Both the position numbers and the translations under genes were made by a program. Shown piece by piece: positions 10,180 to 20,504 of a stretch of DNA of 64,000 bases. This DNA is from Rhabdophis nuchalis (taxonomy: Eukaryota; Chordata; Lepidosauria; Squamata; Natricidae). The notes under the pieces are model-generated. The model had not been told where the DNA came from and made no database searches. It was given only the letters and a program-made list of their open reading frames with translations. Position 1 is the stretch's first letter. Each line of letters begins with the position of its first letter. The DNA is taken from contig CM077645.1 in the NCBI GenBank assembly GCA_039707465.1, forward strand, positions 164,449,503-164,513,502, read 5' to 3'.

Positions 10180-10480
10180 TAAGCTGCAACCAGGAGGAAG
10201 AGCTGCCCAGGGAGCATGTGCACAACGGAAAAAGAACTTCCGGTTTCTGGTATGCACATGCGCGCTGGCCAGCAAGACTTACAATTACTGCCATGTATGT
10301 GCACATGCCAGTCATCTGGGAGGTATGCATGCTCATACCAGGAAATGGAAGACCAGCACTTTCAGTTTCCAGTACTGCACCCCAGAAACCCAGAAGAAGA
10401 ATGGGTGATGCTGTGTGTGTGCCTGGTGACATGGCTCCACATGCCACTTCGGGCACGCTTGCCATAGGTTCCCTAACACG
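10180..10480 (-). mobile_element. Degenerate hAT element (GCACATGC type)
   Basis: Reverse-orientation relative of the element at 45495-45860: shared CCAGGAGGAAGAGCTG..CC, GTATGCACATGCGCGCTGGC and a right end GGGCACGCTTGCCATAGGTT that corresponds to the AACCTATGGCA head. The ends are eroded, so the borders are approximate and no target duplication is seen. Confidence 0.6.
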
Positions 10481-11328
10481 GGATTAGACTAAGCAGCCTA
10501 ATAAACAGGGAGATGGAGTCTGACTTCTATATTTATAAATTACAAACTTAAAATATAAATAAAGAAATTCCTAATTTGGGAATGTCATACAAATAGCATG
10601 AAAAGTCACACAGAAACTTTAAAAAAAAAAAGAAATTGAACCAAATGTGCATACCTGGTACCATTACGGGAAGCACTTCTCTGTGGGGATTATGATTTGT
10701 GAAATGAAAAAGAAAAAAAAGTTACCTCATTCCTATCATTATGGTGCATGTGAGAGAGTCTGAAGAGGCCATCATGCCATTTCATCAGTTTTCCAAATTG
10801 GCATTTAGTCTTGATCTATTTGTGTCTCCTGATGCACACACTTCAAAGCTAGTTTGGCTCACTCACAAAAATCCCCTGCGCGGTGTCTAACCATTATTCA
10901 AGCAAATGATAACCTCCAGTGGTCCTACATGGAAATAGACTAATTTGTCTAATTTGCAGATAGGAAGCAGTGAATGTTAGTCCATAATTAACAGATGTGC
11001 TTTGTCCTTAACTGTTGTAAGAAGATCGTGTTTCTGGCAACAGGAGAAAAATAGGCTCCATAGGTAAAATAAGTATCAGGTTGTGTCTACAAGTCCTATA
11101 AAGTAACATAAACAAATGAAGACAAGAACAGCATGAAACAGAAGAAAACTTACTGGTGTCAGTAGCTTGGATTTTCCTGAGGGGTGTTCACTGTTGGGCT
11201 TCTTTCCCAGAAGATCCTGGGAAATTAATTATTATAGATATACTCTAGTAGTCTTACTAGAAAACATAATTGTGACCTCCAGTATTAAGCTTCTGATCTG
11301 AAGGGTATCCAATTTAAAATAATCAAAA
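10481..11328. other. Unassigned AT-rich DNA
   Basis: No gene or repeat family recognised. Confidence 0.5.
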
Positions 11329-11946
11329 CTAGTTGATAACCTGGCACTGCCCGGGTATTTATTTATCCCAACCCTCCTTCCATGAACATTGCCGCAAATT
11401 CTAATGTTGGATTTTCCCCCTTACCAGAAAGAGCCCCCTGGTGGAGTACTGTGAAGCCGTTACCATGGCAACTCCACCGTGCTGTACAGTAGAAGCCATT
11501 TTAAGGCACAACCGGCTCTTAATAGAACACATACACCAAGGGGTATTAGGAGTGTCTTACCCTCACAGTATCTATAAATAAAAATGTAAATTAGTTTGTG
11601 CAAAGCCACTAATCTCAGAAAGTACTGCACTGATCGACACCAAATTTTCACACAATGTTCCCAAGGACTTCCGATGCAATCATACGTATATTTCGTGTGG
11701 CTGGCACACGTGTGTCATGTGCAAGCAGCACAAACGTAAAAGGTATACCTCCCTGTAGCTCCTCCCATCCGGCTGCTTCTTATGATGCGTCACGCACACA
11801 CCCCTCACATTTCCAACGGTCGTTTCCTCAGCAACCAAATAAGCCTCCACTGCATGGAGGCTGTATGAACGCCTACTAGGCCCAAAACTAGGCATGGGGG
11901 GTGACACACTCCTAGGTGGCCCATTTTTGGTCCCAGGAGGCTGTAT

Positions 11947-11992
11947 GGTAGGGAGGGAGGGAGAGGGAGAGGGAGAGGGAGAGGGAGAGGGA

Positions 11993-12042
<50 letters not shown>
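11947..12042 (+). repeat. (GAGGGA)n and (GA)n microsatellite
   Basis: GGGA units pass into GAGGGA units and then pure GA, inside the Helitron. Confidence 0.95.
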
Positions 12043-12044
<2 letters not shown>

Positions 12045-12395
12045 AAGTAGGTAGGTAGGTAAGTAGAGGGATAGGCAGAGGGGGGGAATACAGTAGGTAG
12101 GTAGGTAGGTAGGTAGGTAGGTAGGTAGAGGGATAAAGATAGAGAGGGAAAATACAGTAGGTAGGTAGAGGGATAAAGAGAGGGAAAATACAGTAAGTAG
12201 GTAGGTAGGTAGGTAGGTAGGTAGATAGATAGGTAGGTAGATAGGTAGGTAGAGGGATAGAGAGAGACAGCAAAAATACAGTAGGTAGGTAGGTAGGTAG
12301 ATAGGTAGGTAGGTAGAGGGATAGAGAGATAGGGAAAATACAGTAGGTAGGTAGATAAAGAGAGAGGTAAAATAGAGTATGTATGTAGGTAGATA
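12043..12395 (+). repeat. (GGTA)n complex satellite, left of L2
   Basis: Blocks of GGTA repeats separated by a recurrent spacer of the form GAGGGATAAAGAGAGGGAAA followed by ATACA. The higher-order unit is irregular, about 40-70 bp. The same unit resumes at 16029, right after the L2 tail. Leu/Pro/Tyr/Thr frames on the minus strand are artefacts. Confidence 0.95.
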
Positions 12396-12627
12396 GGCAG
12401 ATCTACATACTACACCGTATTATTGACTTACTGGAATTAATTTTAACATCTATCTAATATTTATTGAATATATATTTTAACATCTTATTTAATATTTAAT
12501 ATTTATTCTGACCATCCAAGCATCTCTGTACCCAATTGATTCCCTGCTGTTGATGTGACCCGTAATATATTCAAGGGCAGACCTAATCCTACTGCGGGAG
12601 TCCCCCCTCTCGGAGGTATGGCCCGCT
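12396..12627 (+). other. L2 5' region and junction
   Basis: An AT-rich stretch (12410-12540) gives way to GC-richer sequence (CTACTGCGGGAGTCCCCCC, GGAGGTATGGCCCGCTG) just upstream of the L2 frame. The latter is probably L2 5' UTR. I cannot place the exact L2 start. Confidence 0.4.
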
Positions 12628-15600
12628 GTGTTATCAAGGGCACACTTTGATGAGGGACTAATAAGTCAGGAGAAGTGGCGAAAGCGCAGGTGTAGGGGTT
12701 TTTTAGTTAAAAAATTGCTGTTTATTTTAGGGGGTACCAGGGAGGGGGGAGGGTTTAGACAGGTTGAGACTAGCCAGAAGGGAACGGGCCGAGCCAGCAG
12801 ACGACGGAGGGAGGCGGATGGTTCCGTTAAGAGGGGGGAAACACAAGTCATTCCGGTGGAGGGCTTCCCCATCCAGAGGGTCGTGGGGAGGGGCAGGTCC
12901 GAGGGGAGACAAGTTCCTTCCTCCCGGTTGGAGGCACGTAGCCGTTGGTTACAAACGGTCAGGTGCCACAACCCCCGCAGGCTAGGTGGCCAGGGAATAC
13001 AGAGCCAGGGTCTGCGGCTGATGTTTTGCAACGCCAGGTCCGTTGTCAACAAAGCCCCCCTCATTAGTGACCTTGTGTCAGAGGGGGAGCCGGACCTGGT
13101 AGGAATTGCGGAGACCTGGTTGGGCCACGAGGGAGGACATCCCCTCGTTGAAATGTGCCCACCAGGCTACCGCGCATTTCATCAGCCGCGGGCCCTAGGC
13201 AGGGGTGGTGGGGTAGCGGTCATTATTAAGGAAGGCCTTGAGCCGAGAGAGACCATTGTGCCTCAGACTTCCGGCTGTGAGTCCCTCTGCGTGAAGTGGG
13301 GCCTAGGGAGGCAGTTGGGCTTGCTGGTTGTATACCTGGCTCCCCGCTATGTAGCAGCAGCCCTGCCCGAGCTCCTGGAGGTGATCGCTACGGTGGCAGT
13401 GGAGACCCCCAGACTTATAGTCATGGGGGACTTTAACCTGCCATCGTTGGGCGAATCATCCGTGGTAGCTCGGGAGTTCATGGCTTCCATGACGGCCATG
13501 GACCTGACCCAAGTAATTCAGGGCCCCACCCACGAGGGTGGACATACGCCGGACCTCATCTTCGTCTCGGGCCAATGGAAAAGTGATCTGGGTACAGGGG
13601 ATATAGTCATCACACCCTTGTCATGGTCAGACCACTCACTTCTCCGGCTCGACTTTCCGACCGCTACTCCCCTCCGCGGGGAGGCGGAACCAGAGTCACC
13701 AATCTGGTACCGCCCCAGGCGCTTGATGGACCCGGATGGGTTCCAGACAGCGCTTGGGCCATTTCCTGTATCCCTGACCCGCGCCCCGATGGAGGACCTC
13801 ACGGCCGCATGGAATACTGAGGCCGTGGGAGCCTTAGATCGGGTCGCGCCCTTGCGGCCTCTCTCGCGGCAGCGAACCACCCTGGCTCCTTGGTTCACTG
13901 AGGAGCTGCGGGTGATGAAACGCCGCAAGAGATGCCTAGAGAGAAGATGGAGGGCTAGCCGCTCTGAATCTGACCGGACACAGGTAAGAGCCCATTTACG
14001 GACTTACATTGTGGCGCTGAGGGTGGCCAAACGTCATCATTGTGCCACTCTCATAGCATCCGCAGAAAACCGCCCTGCCGCCCTGTTTAGGGTGACCAGC
14101 GCCCTCCTTCAACAGAGGGAACGGGAAGCCCCGCTACAGGGTAGAGCAGAGGAATTTGTGATTTTTCTGCAGGAGAAAACCGCCAAGATACAGAGTGAGC
14201 TAACCCCCATTCATGGCCCAGTGGGATGCCACGAGAGAGATCTTGTTTGGGAGGAGTTTGACTCCGTTACTTCCGAGGATATGGACAGGCTATGTGGGCG
14301 ACTGCGAGCCACCACATGTTTATTGGACTCGTGCCCCTCCTGGCTTGTACTGGCATCCTGGGAGGTGACACGAGGCTGGCTCCAAGAGGTTGTCAACGCA
14401 TCCTTGAGTGAGGGTTCCTTGCCTGCCTCCCTAAAAGAGGCCATGGTGAGGCCCCTCCTCAAGAAGCCCTCTTTGGACCCAGCTCTTTTGAACAACTACC
14501 GTCCAGTCTCCAACCTTCCCTTCTTGGCGAAGGTTGTTGAGAGTGTGGTGGCACAACAGTTTCCCCGTCACCTGGAGGAAGTTGACTATCTAGATCCGCG
14601 CCAGTCCGGCTTTCGGCCCGGGCATAGCACCGAGACGGCATTGGTCGCGTTGGTAGATGATCTCTGGAGGGCCAGAGATGGGGGATGTTCCTCCATCCTG
14701 GTCCTATTAGACCTCTCGGCGGCTTTCGATACCATCGACCATGGTATCCTATTGCATCGGCTGGAGGGGTTGGGGGTGGGAGGCACCGTTTTACGGTGGT
14801 TCTCCTCCTACCTCTCTGGCCGATCGCAATTTGTGCGGGCAGGAGAGCAGAGGTCGACCCCGAGACCCCTCACATGCGGGGTGCCTCAGGGGTCGGTCCT
14901 CTCGCCTCTCCTGTTTAACGCATACATGAAGCCGCTGGGCGAGATCATCCGTGGTTTTGGGGTAGAGTACCACCTGTACGCTGATGACACCCAGCTGTAC
15001 ATATCTACCCCAAACCACACCAACGATGCCGTAGCGGTGATGTGCCAGTGCCTGGAAGCCGTGCGGATCTGGATGGGAAGTAACGGACTTAGGCTCAACT
15101 CGACCAAGACCGAGTGGCTGTGGTTTCCGGCTGCCCGATTCAACCAGCTCTCTCCAACGCTGGCCATAGGGGGCGAACATCTTGCCCCTGTGGATGGGGC
15201 GCGCAACTTGGGTGTCCTCCTGGATACCCGGCTGTCCATGGAAGATCAAGTGACAGCCGTGGCCAGGAGGGCGTTTTACCAGGTTCGCCTGGTACGCCAG
15301 TTGCGCCCCCTATTGGATCGGGACGCCCTTCGCACAGTCACTCATGCTCTCGTGACATCCCGACTGGATTATTGCAACTCTCTCTACATGGGGCTCCCCT
15401 TGAGGTGTACCCGGAGGCTTCAGTTGGTCCAGAATGCAGCCGCGCGAGCAATTATGGGCACCTCTAGGTTTGCCCACGTAACACCGCTCTTGCGCGAGCT
15501 GCACTGGCTACCTGTCGTCTTCCGGGTGTGCTTCAAGGTGTTAATTACCATCTTCAAAGCGCTCCATGGCTCGGGACCTAGCTACCTGCGGGATCGGATC

Positions 15601-16029
15601 CTGCCCCATACATCCTCACGGCCGATTCGCTCCCACAGAGAGGGACTTCTCCGGGTGCCGTCCACTAGACTTTGTCAGCGGGCGACGCCCAGGGGAAGGG
15701 CCTTCTCTGTGGCGGGCCCAGCCCTCTGGAATGACCTTCCCCCTGATATCAGGACAACCACGGACCTCCGCTCCTTCCGCTTAAAATAAAGACACACTTT
15801 TTTCGTCTGGCCGGCCTTGGGTAGTCTCTTTTTAGGTTAGGGGTTTTTAGGGGTAATTTTTAGTTTAGTTTATGGGTTTTAGCGCAGGATCAATTTAATC
15901 TATTTTTAACTTTGTATTTTGTATTTGTCTGTGGTTTTATTTGTATTTTTAATTGCCTGTGCCCCGCCTCGAGTCCCCTTGGGGAGAGAGAGCGGGATAT
16001 AAAATTAAATTATTATTATTATTATTATT
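12540..16029 (+). mobile_element. Near-full-length L2-clade LINE
   Basis: Non-LTR retrotransposon of the CR1/L2 group: GC-rich 5' region, one long endonuclease/reverse-transcriptase frame, and a 3' UTR ending GAGTCCCCTTGGGG, AGAGAGCGGGATATAA and an (ATT)n tail. No target duplication is evident, usual for this clade. It sits inside a (GGTA)n satellite, which continues on both sides. It is about 60% GC, far above its AT-rich neighbours, with many surviving CpGs, which argues for recent insertion. Confidence 0.9.
12628..15789 (+). CDS. L2-clade endonuclease/reverse transcriptase ORF
   Basis: 1053 codons without an internal stop. Residues 1-125 are Arg/Gly-rich and of unclear role; the true start may lie elsewhere in this part. 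An APE-type endonuclease follows: LMFCNARS near 132, the catalytic Glu in AETW near 161, GRGGGVAV near 190, GDFN near 267-270 and SDH near 334-336. The reverse transcriptase has LLKKPSLDPALLNNYRP near 610, LLDLSAAFDTIDH near 693-705, [14 protein letters not shown] near 751-764 and the catalytic YADD near 784-787. The C-terminal region has LHWLPVVFR and SHREGLLRVPS. The protein should nick target DNA and prime reverse transcription of its own RNA. The last roughly 11 residues are lost: compared with the 9438 copy, a small indel near 15780 makes the frame stop as SFRLK instead of continuing to the KTHFFRLAGLG end, which is still readable in another frame. All catalytic motifs I looked for are present. 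Confidence 0.9.
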   Translation: MLSRAHFDEGLISQEKWRKRRCRGFLVKKLLFILGGTREGGGFRQVETSQKGTGRASRRRREADGSVKRGETQVIPVEGFPIQRVVGRGRSEGRQVPSSRLEARSRWLQTVRCHNPRRLGGQGIQSQGLRLMFCNARSVVNKAPLISDLVSEGEPDLVGIAETWLGHEGGHPLVEMCPPGYRAFHQPRALGRGGGVAVIIKEGLEPRETIVPQTSGCESLCVKWGLGRQLGLLVVYLAPRYVAAALPELLEVIATVAVETPRLIVMGDFNLPSLGESSVVAREFMASMTAMDLTQVIQGPTHEGGHTPDLIFVSGQWKSDLGTGDIVITPLSWSDHSLLRLDFPTATPLRGEAEPESPIWYRPRRLMDPDGFQTALGPFPVSLTRAPMEDLTAAWNTEAVGALDRVAPLRPLSRQRTTLAPWFTEELRVMKRRKRCLERRWRASRSESDRTQVRAHLRTYIVALRVAKRHHCATLIASAENRPAALFRVTSALLQQREREAPLQGRAEEFVIFLQEKTAKIQSELTPIHGPVGCHERDLVWEEFDSVTSEDMDRLCGRLRATTCLLDSCPSWLVLASWEVTRGWLQEVVNASLSEGSLPASLKEAMVRPLLKKPSLDPALLNNYRPVSNLPFLAKVVESVVAQQFPRHLEEVDYLDPRQSGFRPGHSTETALVALVDDLWRARDGGCSSILVLLDLSAAFDTIDHGILLHRLEGLGVGGTVLRWFSSYLSGRSQFVRAGEQRSTPRPLTCGVPQGSVLSPLLFNAYMKPLGEIIRGFGVEYHLYADDTQLYISTPNHTNDAVAVMCQCLEAVRIWMGSNGLRLNSTKTEWLWFPAARFNQLSPTLAIGGEHLAPVDGARNLGVLLDTRLSMEDQVTAVARRAFYQVRLVRQLRPLLDRDALRTVTHALVTSRLDYCNSLYMGLPLRCTRRLQLVQNAAARAIMGTSRFAHVTPLLRELHWLPVVFRVCFKVLITIFKALHGSGPSYLRDRILPHTSSRPIRSHREGLLRVPSTRLCQRATPRGRAFSVAGPALWNDLPPDIRTTTDLRSFRLK

Positions 16030-16300
16030 AGATAGAGGGATAAAGAGAGGGAAAATACGGTAGGTAGGTAGGTAGGTAGGTAGGTAGAGGGATAAAGAGA
16101 GGGGGGAATACAGTAGGTAGGTAGGTAGGTGGATAGATAGAGAGGGAGAAATACAGTTGGTAGGTAGGTAGAGGGATAAAGAGGGCAAGGGAAAAATACA
16201 ATAGGTTGGTTGGTAGGTAGGTAGGTAGGTAGGTAGGTAGGTAGGTAGGTAGGTAGGTAGGTAGGTGGAGAGAGGGGGAAATGCAGTAGGTAGGTAGGTT
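16029..16300 (+). repeat. (GGTA)n complex satellite, right of L2
   Basis: Same GGTA blocks and GATAAAGAGAGGGAAAATAC spacer as at 12043-12395, ending in a long pure GGTA run (about 16208-16265). Together they are one satellite split by the L2 insertion. Confidence 0.93.
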
Positions 16301-16493
16301 GGGGGTTATACGGTTGTTGTGTGTACATGTTTGTGTGTGCAGGTGTACATCTACACACAGATTGGTTGGCCATTTAACCAGACTTGGCCACAGCAACGCG
16401 TGGCCGGGTACAGCTAGTTTGTTTATAGAGGGTAAGTAATCTGTGTACCAAGTTTGGTTGAAATTGCTCAAGGTGTTCCAGAGTTATGCTGGA

Positions 16494-16513
16494 ACACACA
16501 CACACACACACCT
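16494..16513 (+). repeat. (CA)n microsatellite
   Basis: Short CA run at the 5' terminal region of the outer Helitron-like repeat. Confidence 0.9.
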
Positions 16514-16515
16514 TC

Positions 16516-16894
16516 TGCCCTAATGTTCCCTGCACATTATTCTTTCTAAAGGAAGGGGCCAGACCTGATTTTATTCCTTTTCTTTTCTATAGCTTACAGT
16601 ATGATTGCTTTAGTTTACAACTCTGGATCAAACTCTAATTTCATTGTTATTTTATTAGTTACTGTAGCATGCAACTTAATCAGGAAAAAAGGAGAGAGTT
16701 ACAGTAAATGAATTGCTTCCTGTAACCCTCTATATCAGAACATTTCATTAAGACTCACCAGGGGTTTCCTACATGAGTTTTCTTTATGCTACTGGCTCTG
16801 CATCAAGCAAATATTTTCTTTTAAAACTGATTTTACTATAAAATGAGAAGTTATAAAACAACACAGAACTATATTCTACAGAAGGATTATAAAA
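16516..16894. other. Unassigned AT-rich DNA
   Basis: No element recognised. Confidence 0.5.
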
Positions 16895-16902
16895 CTGTAT
16901 TT

Positions 16903-17226
16903 CAGAGGTGTCAAACTCAAGTCCTTTGGGGCCGGCCTGGAAATATCAAAGGCCAGCCCATAGGGCCTCTGCCAGCCAAAATGGGGCATGATAGGCCTCA
17001 CAAGCCCCCCATAGCCTGTTTTCAGCCAGCAGAGTGCTGCATGAGGCTATGAAGGCTTGAAACAGGCCAGGGGGGCTGCATGTGGCCCCTGTCTCCTGTT
17101 TTGGCTGGCAAAGTGCTGCAGGAAGCATCCATCCCATCATCCCCTCCTTCCCCCAAACTGGCCCACAAAGGAGAAAGAACTACAATGTTAATCCGACCCT
17201 CGAAAAAATCCAGTTTTACACCCCTG
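16903..17226 (+). mobile_element. Non-autonomous hAT element with near-perfect TSD
   Basis: Inverted ends CAGAGGTGTCAAACT and AGTTTTACACCCCTG, flanked by CTGTATTT (16895-16902) and CTGCATTT (17227-17234), 7 of 8 identical. The termini are related to the shorter MITEs at 35821, 56350 and 58126. The GC-rich interior has no transposase frame. Confidence 0.88.
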
Positions 17227-17234
17227 CTGCATTT

Positions 17235-17549
17235 GGACAAAAACAAACACGAAATCTTTTTCCTGTTTTAAATTTACTTCAGAAGGCGCAATTAATTCAA
17301 CAAATTAAAGTTCCCTGGAGATAAATTCTAATCTTTTAAAATCTTCTCTATCAGGGTTCTTTAGCACATGTTGTCTGAGAGTGTGTGCATGTGTGTGGTT
17401 GTATCTTTACTGACAATCCATTAAATTATTTGCGGGTGGGGGGGGAAGGAAATATTGACTCATTAGGAATAGTTTTATTTTAATCATTACCCTTCTAGCT
17501 TGTCATTTTATTCTTTTGCCTCAGCCCAGATGCATTTTTTACTCCTAAA
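17235..17549. other. Unassigned AT-rich DNA
   Basis: Contains a short poly-G run; otherwise nothing recognised. Confidence 0.5.
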
Positions 17550-19560
17550 ATTGTCACTCTTATCGCATCCGCAGATAATCGTCCTGCCGCCCTGTTTAGA
17601 GTGACCCGCTCCCTTCTTCAGCAGGGGCCGCGGGAAGCTCCTTTGCAGGACAGAGCAGAGGAATTTGGAAATGATCTGCAGGATAAAATCGCTCGGATCC
17701 GGGACGACCTGGCCTCCATTCCAATAGATCTGGGCAGACTGTCCGAGGCGGGTCTTGAGACCGTTTTATGGGACAAGTTCGACTTTGTTACTTCCGAAGA
17801 CATGGACAGGTTGCCGAGGCAGCTGAATGCCACCACATGTTTATTGGACCCGTGTCCTTCCTGGCTGGTACTGACCTCCTGGGAGGTGACACGAGGCTGG
17901 CTCCAGGAAATAGTGAATGCTTCTCTGAGTGAGGGGTTCTTACCAGCCGTCTTGAAAGAGGCGGTGGTGAGACCCCTCCTCAAGAAGCCTTCCCTGGACC
18001 CAGCATTGTTATCTAATTATCGTCCGGTCTCCAAACTTGACTTTCTGTCGAAGGTTGTTGAGAGTCTGGTGGCACAGCAGTTCCCTCGACGCCTGGAGGA
18101 AACTGCTTATCTAGACCCGCGCCAGTCCGGCTTCCGCCCCGGGCACAGCACTGAGACGGCATTGGTAGATGATCTCTGGAGGGCCAGAGATAGAGGACAT
18201 TCCTCTATCTTGGTCCTGTTAGACCTCTCAACGGCTTTTGATACCATCGACCATGGTATCCTATTGCATCGACTGGAGAGGTTGGGATTGGGGGGCATTG
18301 TACTACAGTGGTGTTCCTCCTACCTCTCCAGTCGGTCGTAAGTTGTGTTGACAGCAGAGGGCAGAGGTCGATGTCGAGGCCATTAACATGTGTGGTGCTT
18401 CAGGGGTCGGTCCTCTCGCCCCTACTGTTCAACACCTATATGAAGCCACTGGGCAAGATCATCCATGGTTGCAGGGTAGAGTACCATCAGTATGCTGATG
18501 ATACTCAGCTGTACATATCAACCCCAACCACCCCAACGATGCCGTTGAAATGATGTCCCGGTGTTTGGAAGCCGTGCGGCTCTGGATGGGAAGTAACAAA
18601 CTTCGGTTCAACCCATCCAAGACCGAGTGGCTGTGGTTTCCGGCGTCCCGGCATAGCCAGCTAACTCCAACGCTGGTGATCGGGGGCAAGTCACTGGCCC
18701 CTGTGGAAAGGACTCGCAACTTGCGAGTCCTCCTGGATTCGCGGCTGTCCTTGGATAATTATTGACGGCCGTGACCAGGGGAGCCTTCTACCAGGTACGC
18801 CTGGTATGCCAGTTGCGTCCCTTTCTTGACCGGGACGCCCTCCGCACTGTCACTCAAGCACTCGTGACGTCCCGCCTAGACTATTGTAATGCTCTCTACA
18901 TGGGGCTCCCCTTGAGGTGCATCCAGAGGCTCCAGTTGATGCAGAATGCGGCCGCGCAGGGGATTCTGGGAGCTTCTCGAAACTCCCACGTAACACCTCT
19001 CCTGCGCGAGCTGCACTGGCTACCGGTGGCCTTCTGGGTGCGCTTCAAGTTGCTTGTTATCATCTTTAAATCGCTCCATGGCTCAGGGCCTAGCTACTTG
19101 CAGAACCATCTCCTGCCACATACCCCCCTTCGACCGATTCGCTCCCACAGAGAGGGCCTACTCAGGGTGCCAATCGCTGGTCAATGCCAGCTAATGGTGC
19201 CCAGGGGTAGAGCCTTCTCTGTGACAGGGAACGACCTACCCCCCGAACTTCGTACTATCACGGACCTTGCCCTCTTTCGCCGCTCACTCAAGACATACTT
19301 TTTCCAGCAAGCTGGCCTAGCTTAGAGTTTAGATCTTGGACGCGACACAGCTCCTGCCAATTAGTAAATTAGTAAATGGATGTTGGGTTTTTATTAAGGG
19401 ACTTTTAGCACAGACTCTTAATTTAATTCTTTTTAATTGTATTATTGTATTAGTGTTATTTATTGTGGTTTTTAATTTCCTGTGCACCACCCTGGGTCCA
19501 TTTTGATGGAGATAGGCACGGTATACAAATCGAAATAAATTGAAAATTGAAATTGAAATT
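17550..19560 (+). mobile_element. L2-clade LINE, 5'-truncated, second subfamily
   Basis: Homology begins at the codons matching ATLIASAENRPAALF of the 12.6-kb copy and covers the whole RT and C-terminal region. The 3' UTR differs from the other subfamily: CACCACCCTGGGTCCATTTTG and a tail built from AATTGAAA units. Divergence and frameshifts show it is older than the 12.5-kb copy. Confidence 0.92.
17601..19325 (+). pseudogene. Broken L2 reverse transcriptase
   Basis: The frame is open from 17601 to about 18341 ([33 protein letters not shown]), then breaks where SGRSQF is expected (SSRS then stop). It resumes in another frame with [13 protein letters not shown] and [10 protein letters not shown], shifts again near 18540 and 18762, and continues to the natural LAGLA end at 19325. 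The RT box reads VLQGS where the intact copy has VPQGS. At least three frame changes make it non-functional. Confidence 0.9.
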
Positions 19561-19778
19561 ACCAGATGGTTGAAAATAATGAACTTTGTATGTTTATTTT
19601 CTTGAAAAAAATATAAAATGACTTTAACACTTTATTTAGATCTTTATTTATGATTGACAGTGAAAATACTGATGTTTGTTTTATGACCATATTAAAAAAA
19701 TAGCTTCAAACACAAATTGTGGTTTAGTTAGGCTGAACCATGGTTCTTCTAATTGTGAGAGGAAATTTATCTTATTTA
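19561..19778. other. Unassigned AT-rich DNA
   Basis: Nothing recognised. Confidence 0.5.
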
Positions 19779-19790
19779 TTATGAAACTCA

Positions 19791-20144
19791 GGATGCAGTG
19801 ACTCAGTGGCTAAGACACTGAGGTTGTTGAAAGAAAGGTTGGCAGTTCAGCAATTTGAATCCCTAGTGCCACGTAATGGAGTGAACTCCCATTACTTGTC
19901 CAAGCTTTTACCAATCTAGTAGTTTGAAAGCATGTAAAAATGCAAGTAGAAAAATAGGAGCCACCTTTGGTGGGAAGGTAACAGCATTCCTTGCACCTTT
20001 GGTGATTAGTGATGCTGGCCACATTACCATGGACACATCTTCGGACAGCTCTGGTTCTTCAGCTTTGAAATGGAGATGAGCACCGCCCCCTAGAGTCGAG
20101 AACAACTAGCACATATGTGCGAGGGGAATTTTTACTTTACCTTG
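19791..20144 (+). mobile_element. Sauria-type SINE with Bov-B-like 3' end
   Basis: tRNA-like head (GCAGTGACTCAGTGGCTAAGAC; B box near AATTTGAATCCCTAGTGCC), a middle block AGTTTGAAAGCATGTAAAAA, and a 3' block CTAGAGTCGAGAACAACTAG that resembles the end of Bov-B LINEs, the usual partner of Sauria SINEs. Flanked by TTATGAAACT on both sides (19779-19788 and 20145-20154), a target duplication. Confidence 0.88.
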
Positions 20145-20154
20145 TTATGAAACT

Positions 20155-20500
20155 TAAGACACAAAATTCAGAACTTGATTTTAAAAATCACATGTAAAGC
20201 AAGACGTTCCTGATGGATTTTAATGAGCCTTAAGTTAAGAGTGAGAAGTCCAAGTTATTCGAAATTCACATAACTTAAATAATTTAAATCATCAGCAACA
20301 AATCTGTCTCATGAACCAGTTGCAAATTTGTCTGGACCAGCGTTCCTTGGGACAGTCATTCTTGGTTTGATTAACTTGCATCGAGACTACCACAATGTGC
20401 TGAATATGGAGCTGCTCTTGGAAACTGCTGAGAACCTATAGCTGATCAGAATAAGTCAGCAATGGCAATTGTAGATGTATCTCATTTAACATTTCGGTTT
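20155..20500. other. Unassigned AT-rich DNA
   Basis: Nothing recognised. Confidence 0.5.
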
Positions 20501-20504
20501 TCTG

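Larger units (their letters stand above)
11571..16417 (+). mobile_element. Inner Helitron carrying satellites and an L2 LINE
   Basis: Starts TCTATAAATAAAAATG after a host A and ends in CTAG before a host T, matching A|TC...CTRR|T insertion. A perfect 6-bp hairpin (GGCCAC 16386-16391, loop 16392-16399, GTGGCC 16400-16405) lies 8 bases before CTAG (16414-16417). No target duplication is expected and none is seen. The empty site exists in the window: at 32190/32191 the outer repeat reads CCCACAGTA directly joined to TTT. No Rep/helicase frame remains. The Helitron is swollen by (GA)n and (GGTA)n satellites and by the L2 insertion. Confidence 0.85.
11329..16515 (-). mobile_element. Outer Helitron-like repeat (host of the nest)
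   Basis: On the minus strand this repeat ends in CTAG at 11332-11329 followed by T. Seven bases upstream lies an imperfect hairpin (CCGGGC, loop AGT, GCCAGG), the expected layout of a Helitron 3' end. The flanks 11329-11570 and 16418-16500 are contiguous in a second copy at 31914-32285, which proves one repeat interrupted by 4.8 kb. Its own 5' end runs into a CA microsatellite near 16494-16513 and is approximate. It is non-autonomous: no Rep or helicase frame is seen. Confidence 0.65.

Noticed and set aside
11680..12273. Long minus-strand frame rich in Leu-Pro-Thr-Tyr
   Set aside because: It translates the GGTA, GAGGGA and GA microsatellites. The same applies to frames at 16005-16471 and 44475-44693.
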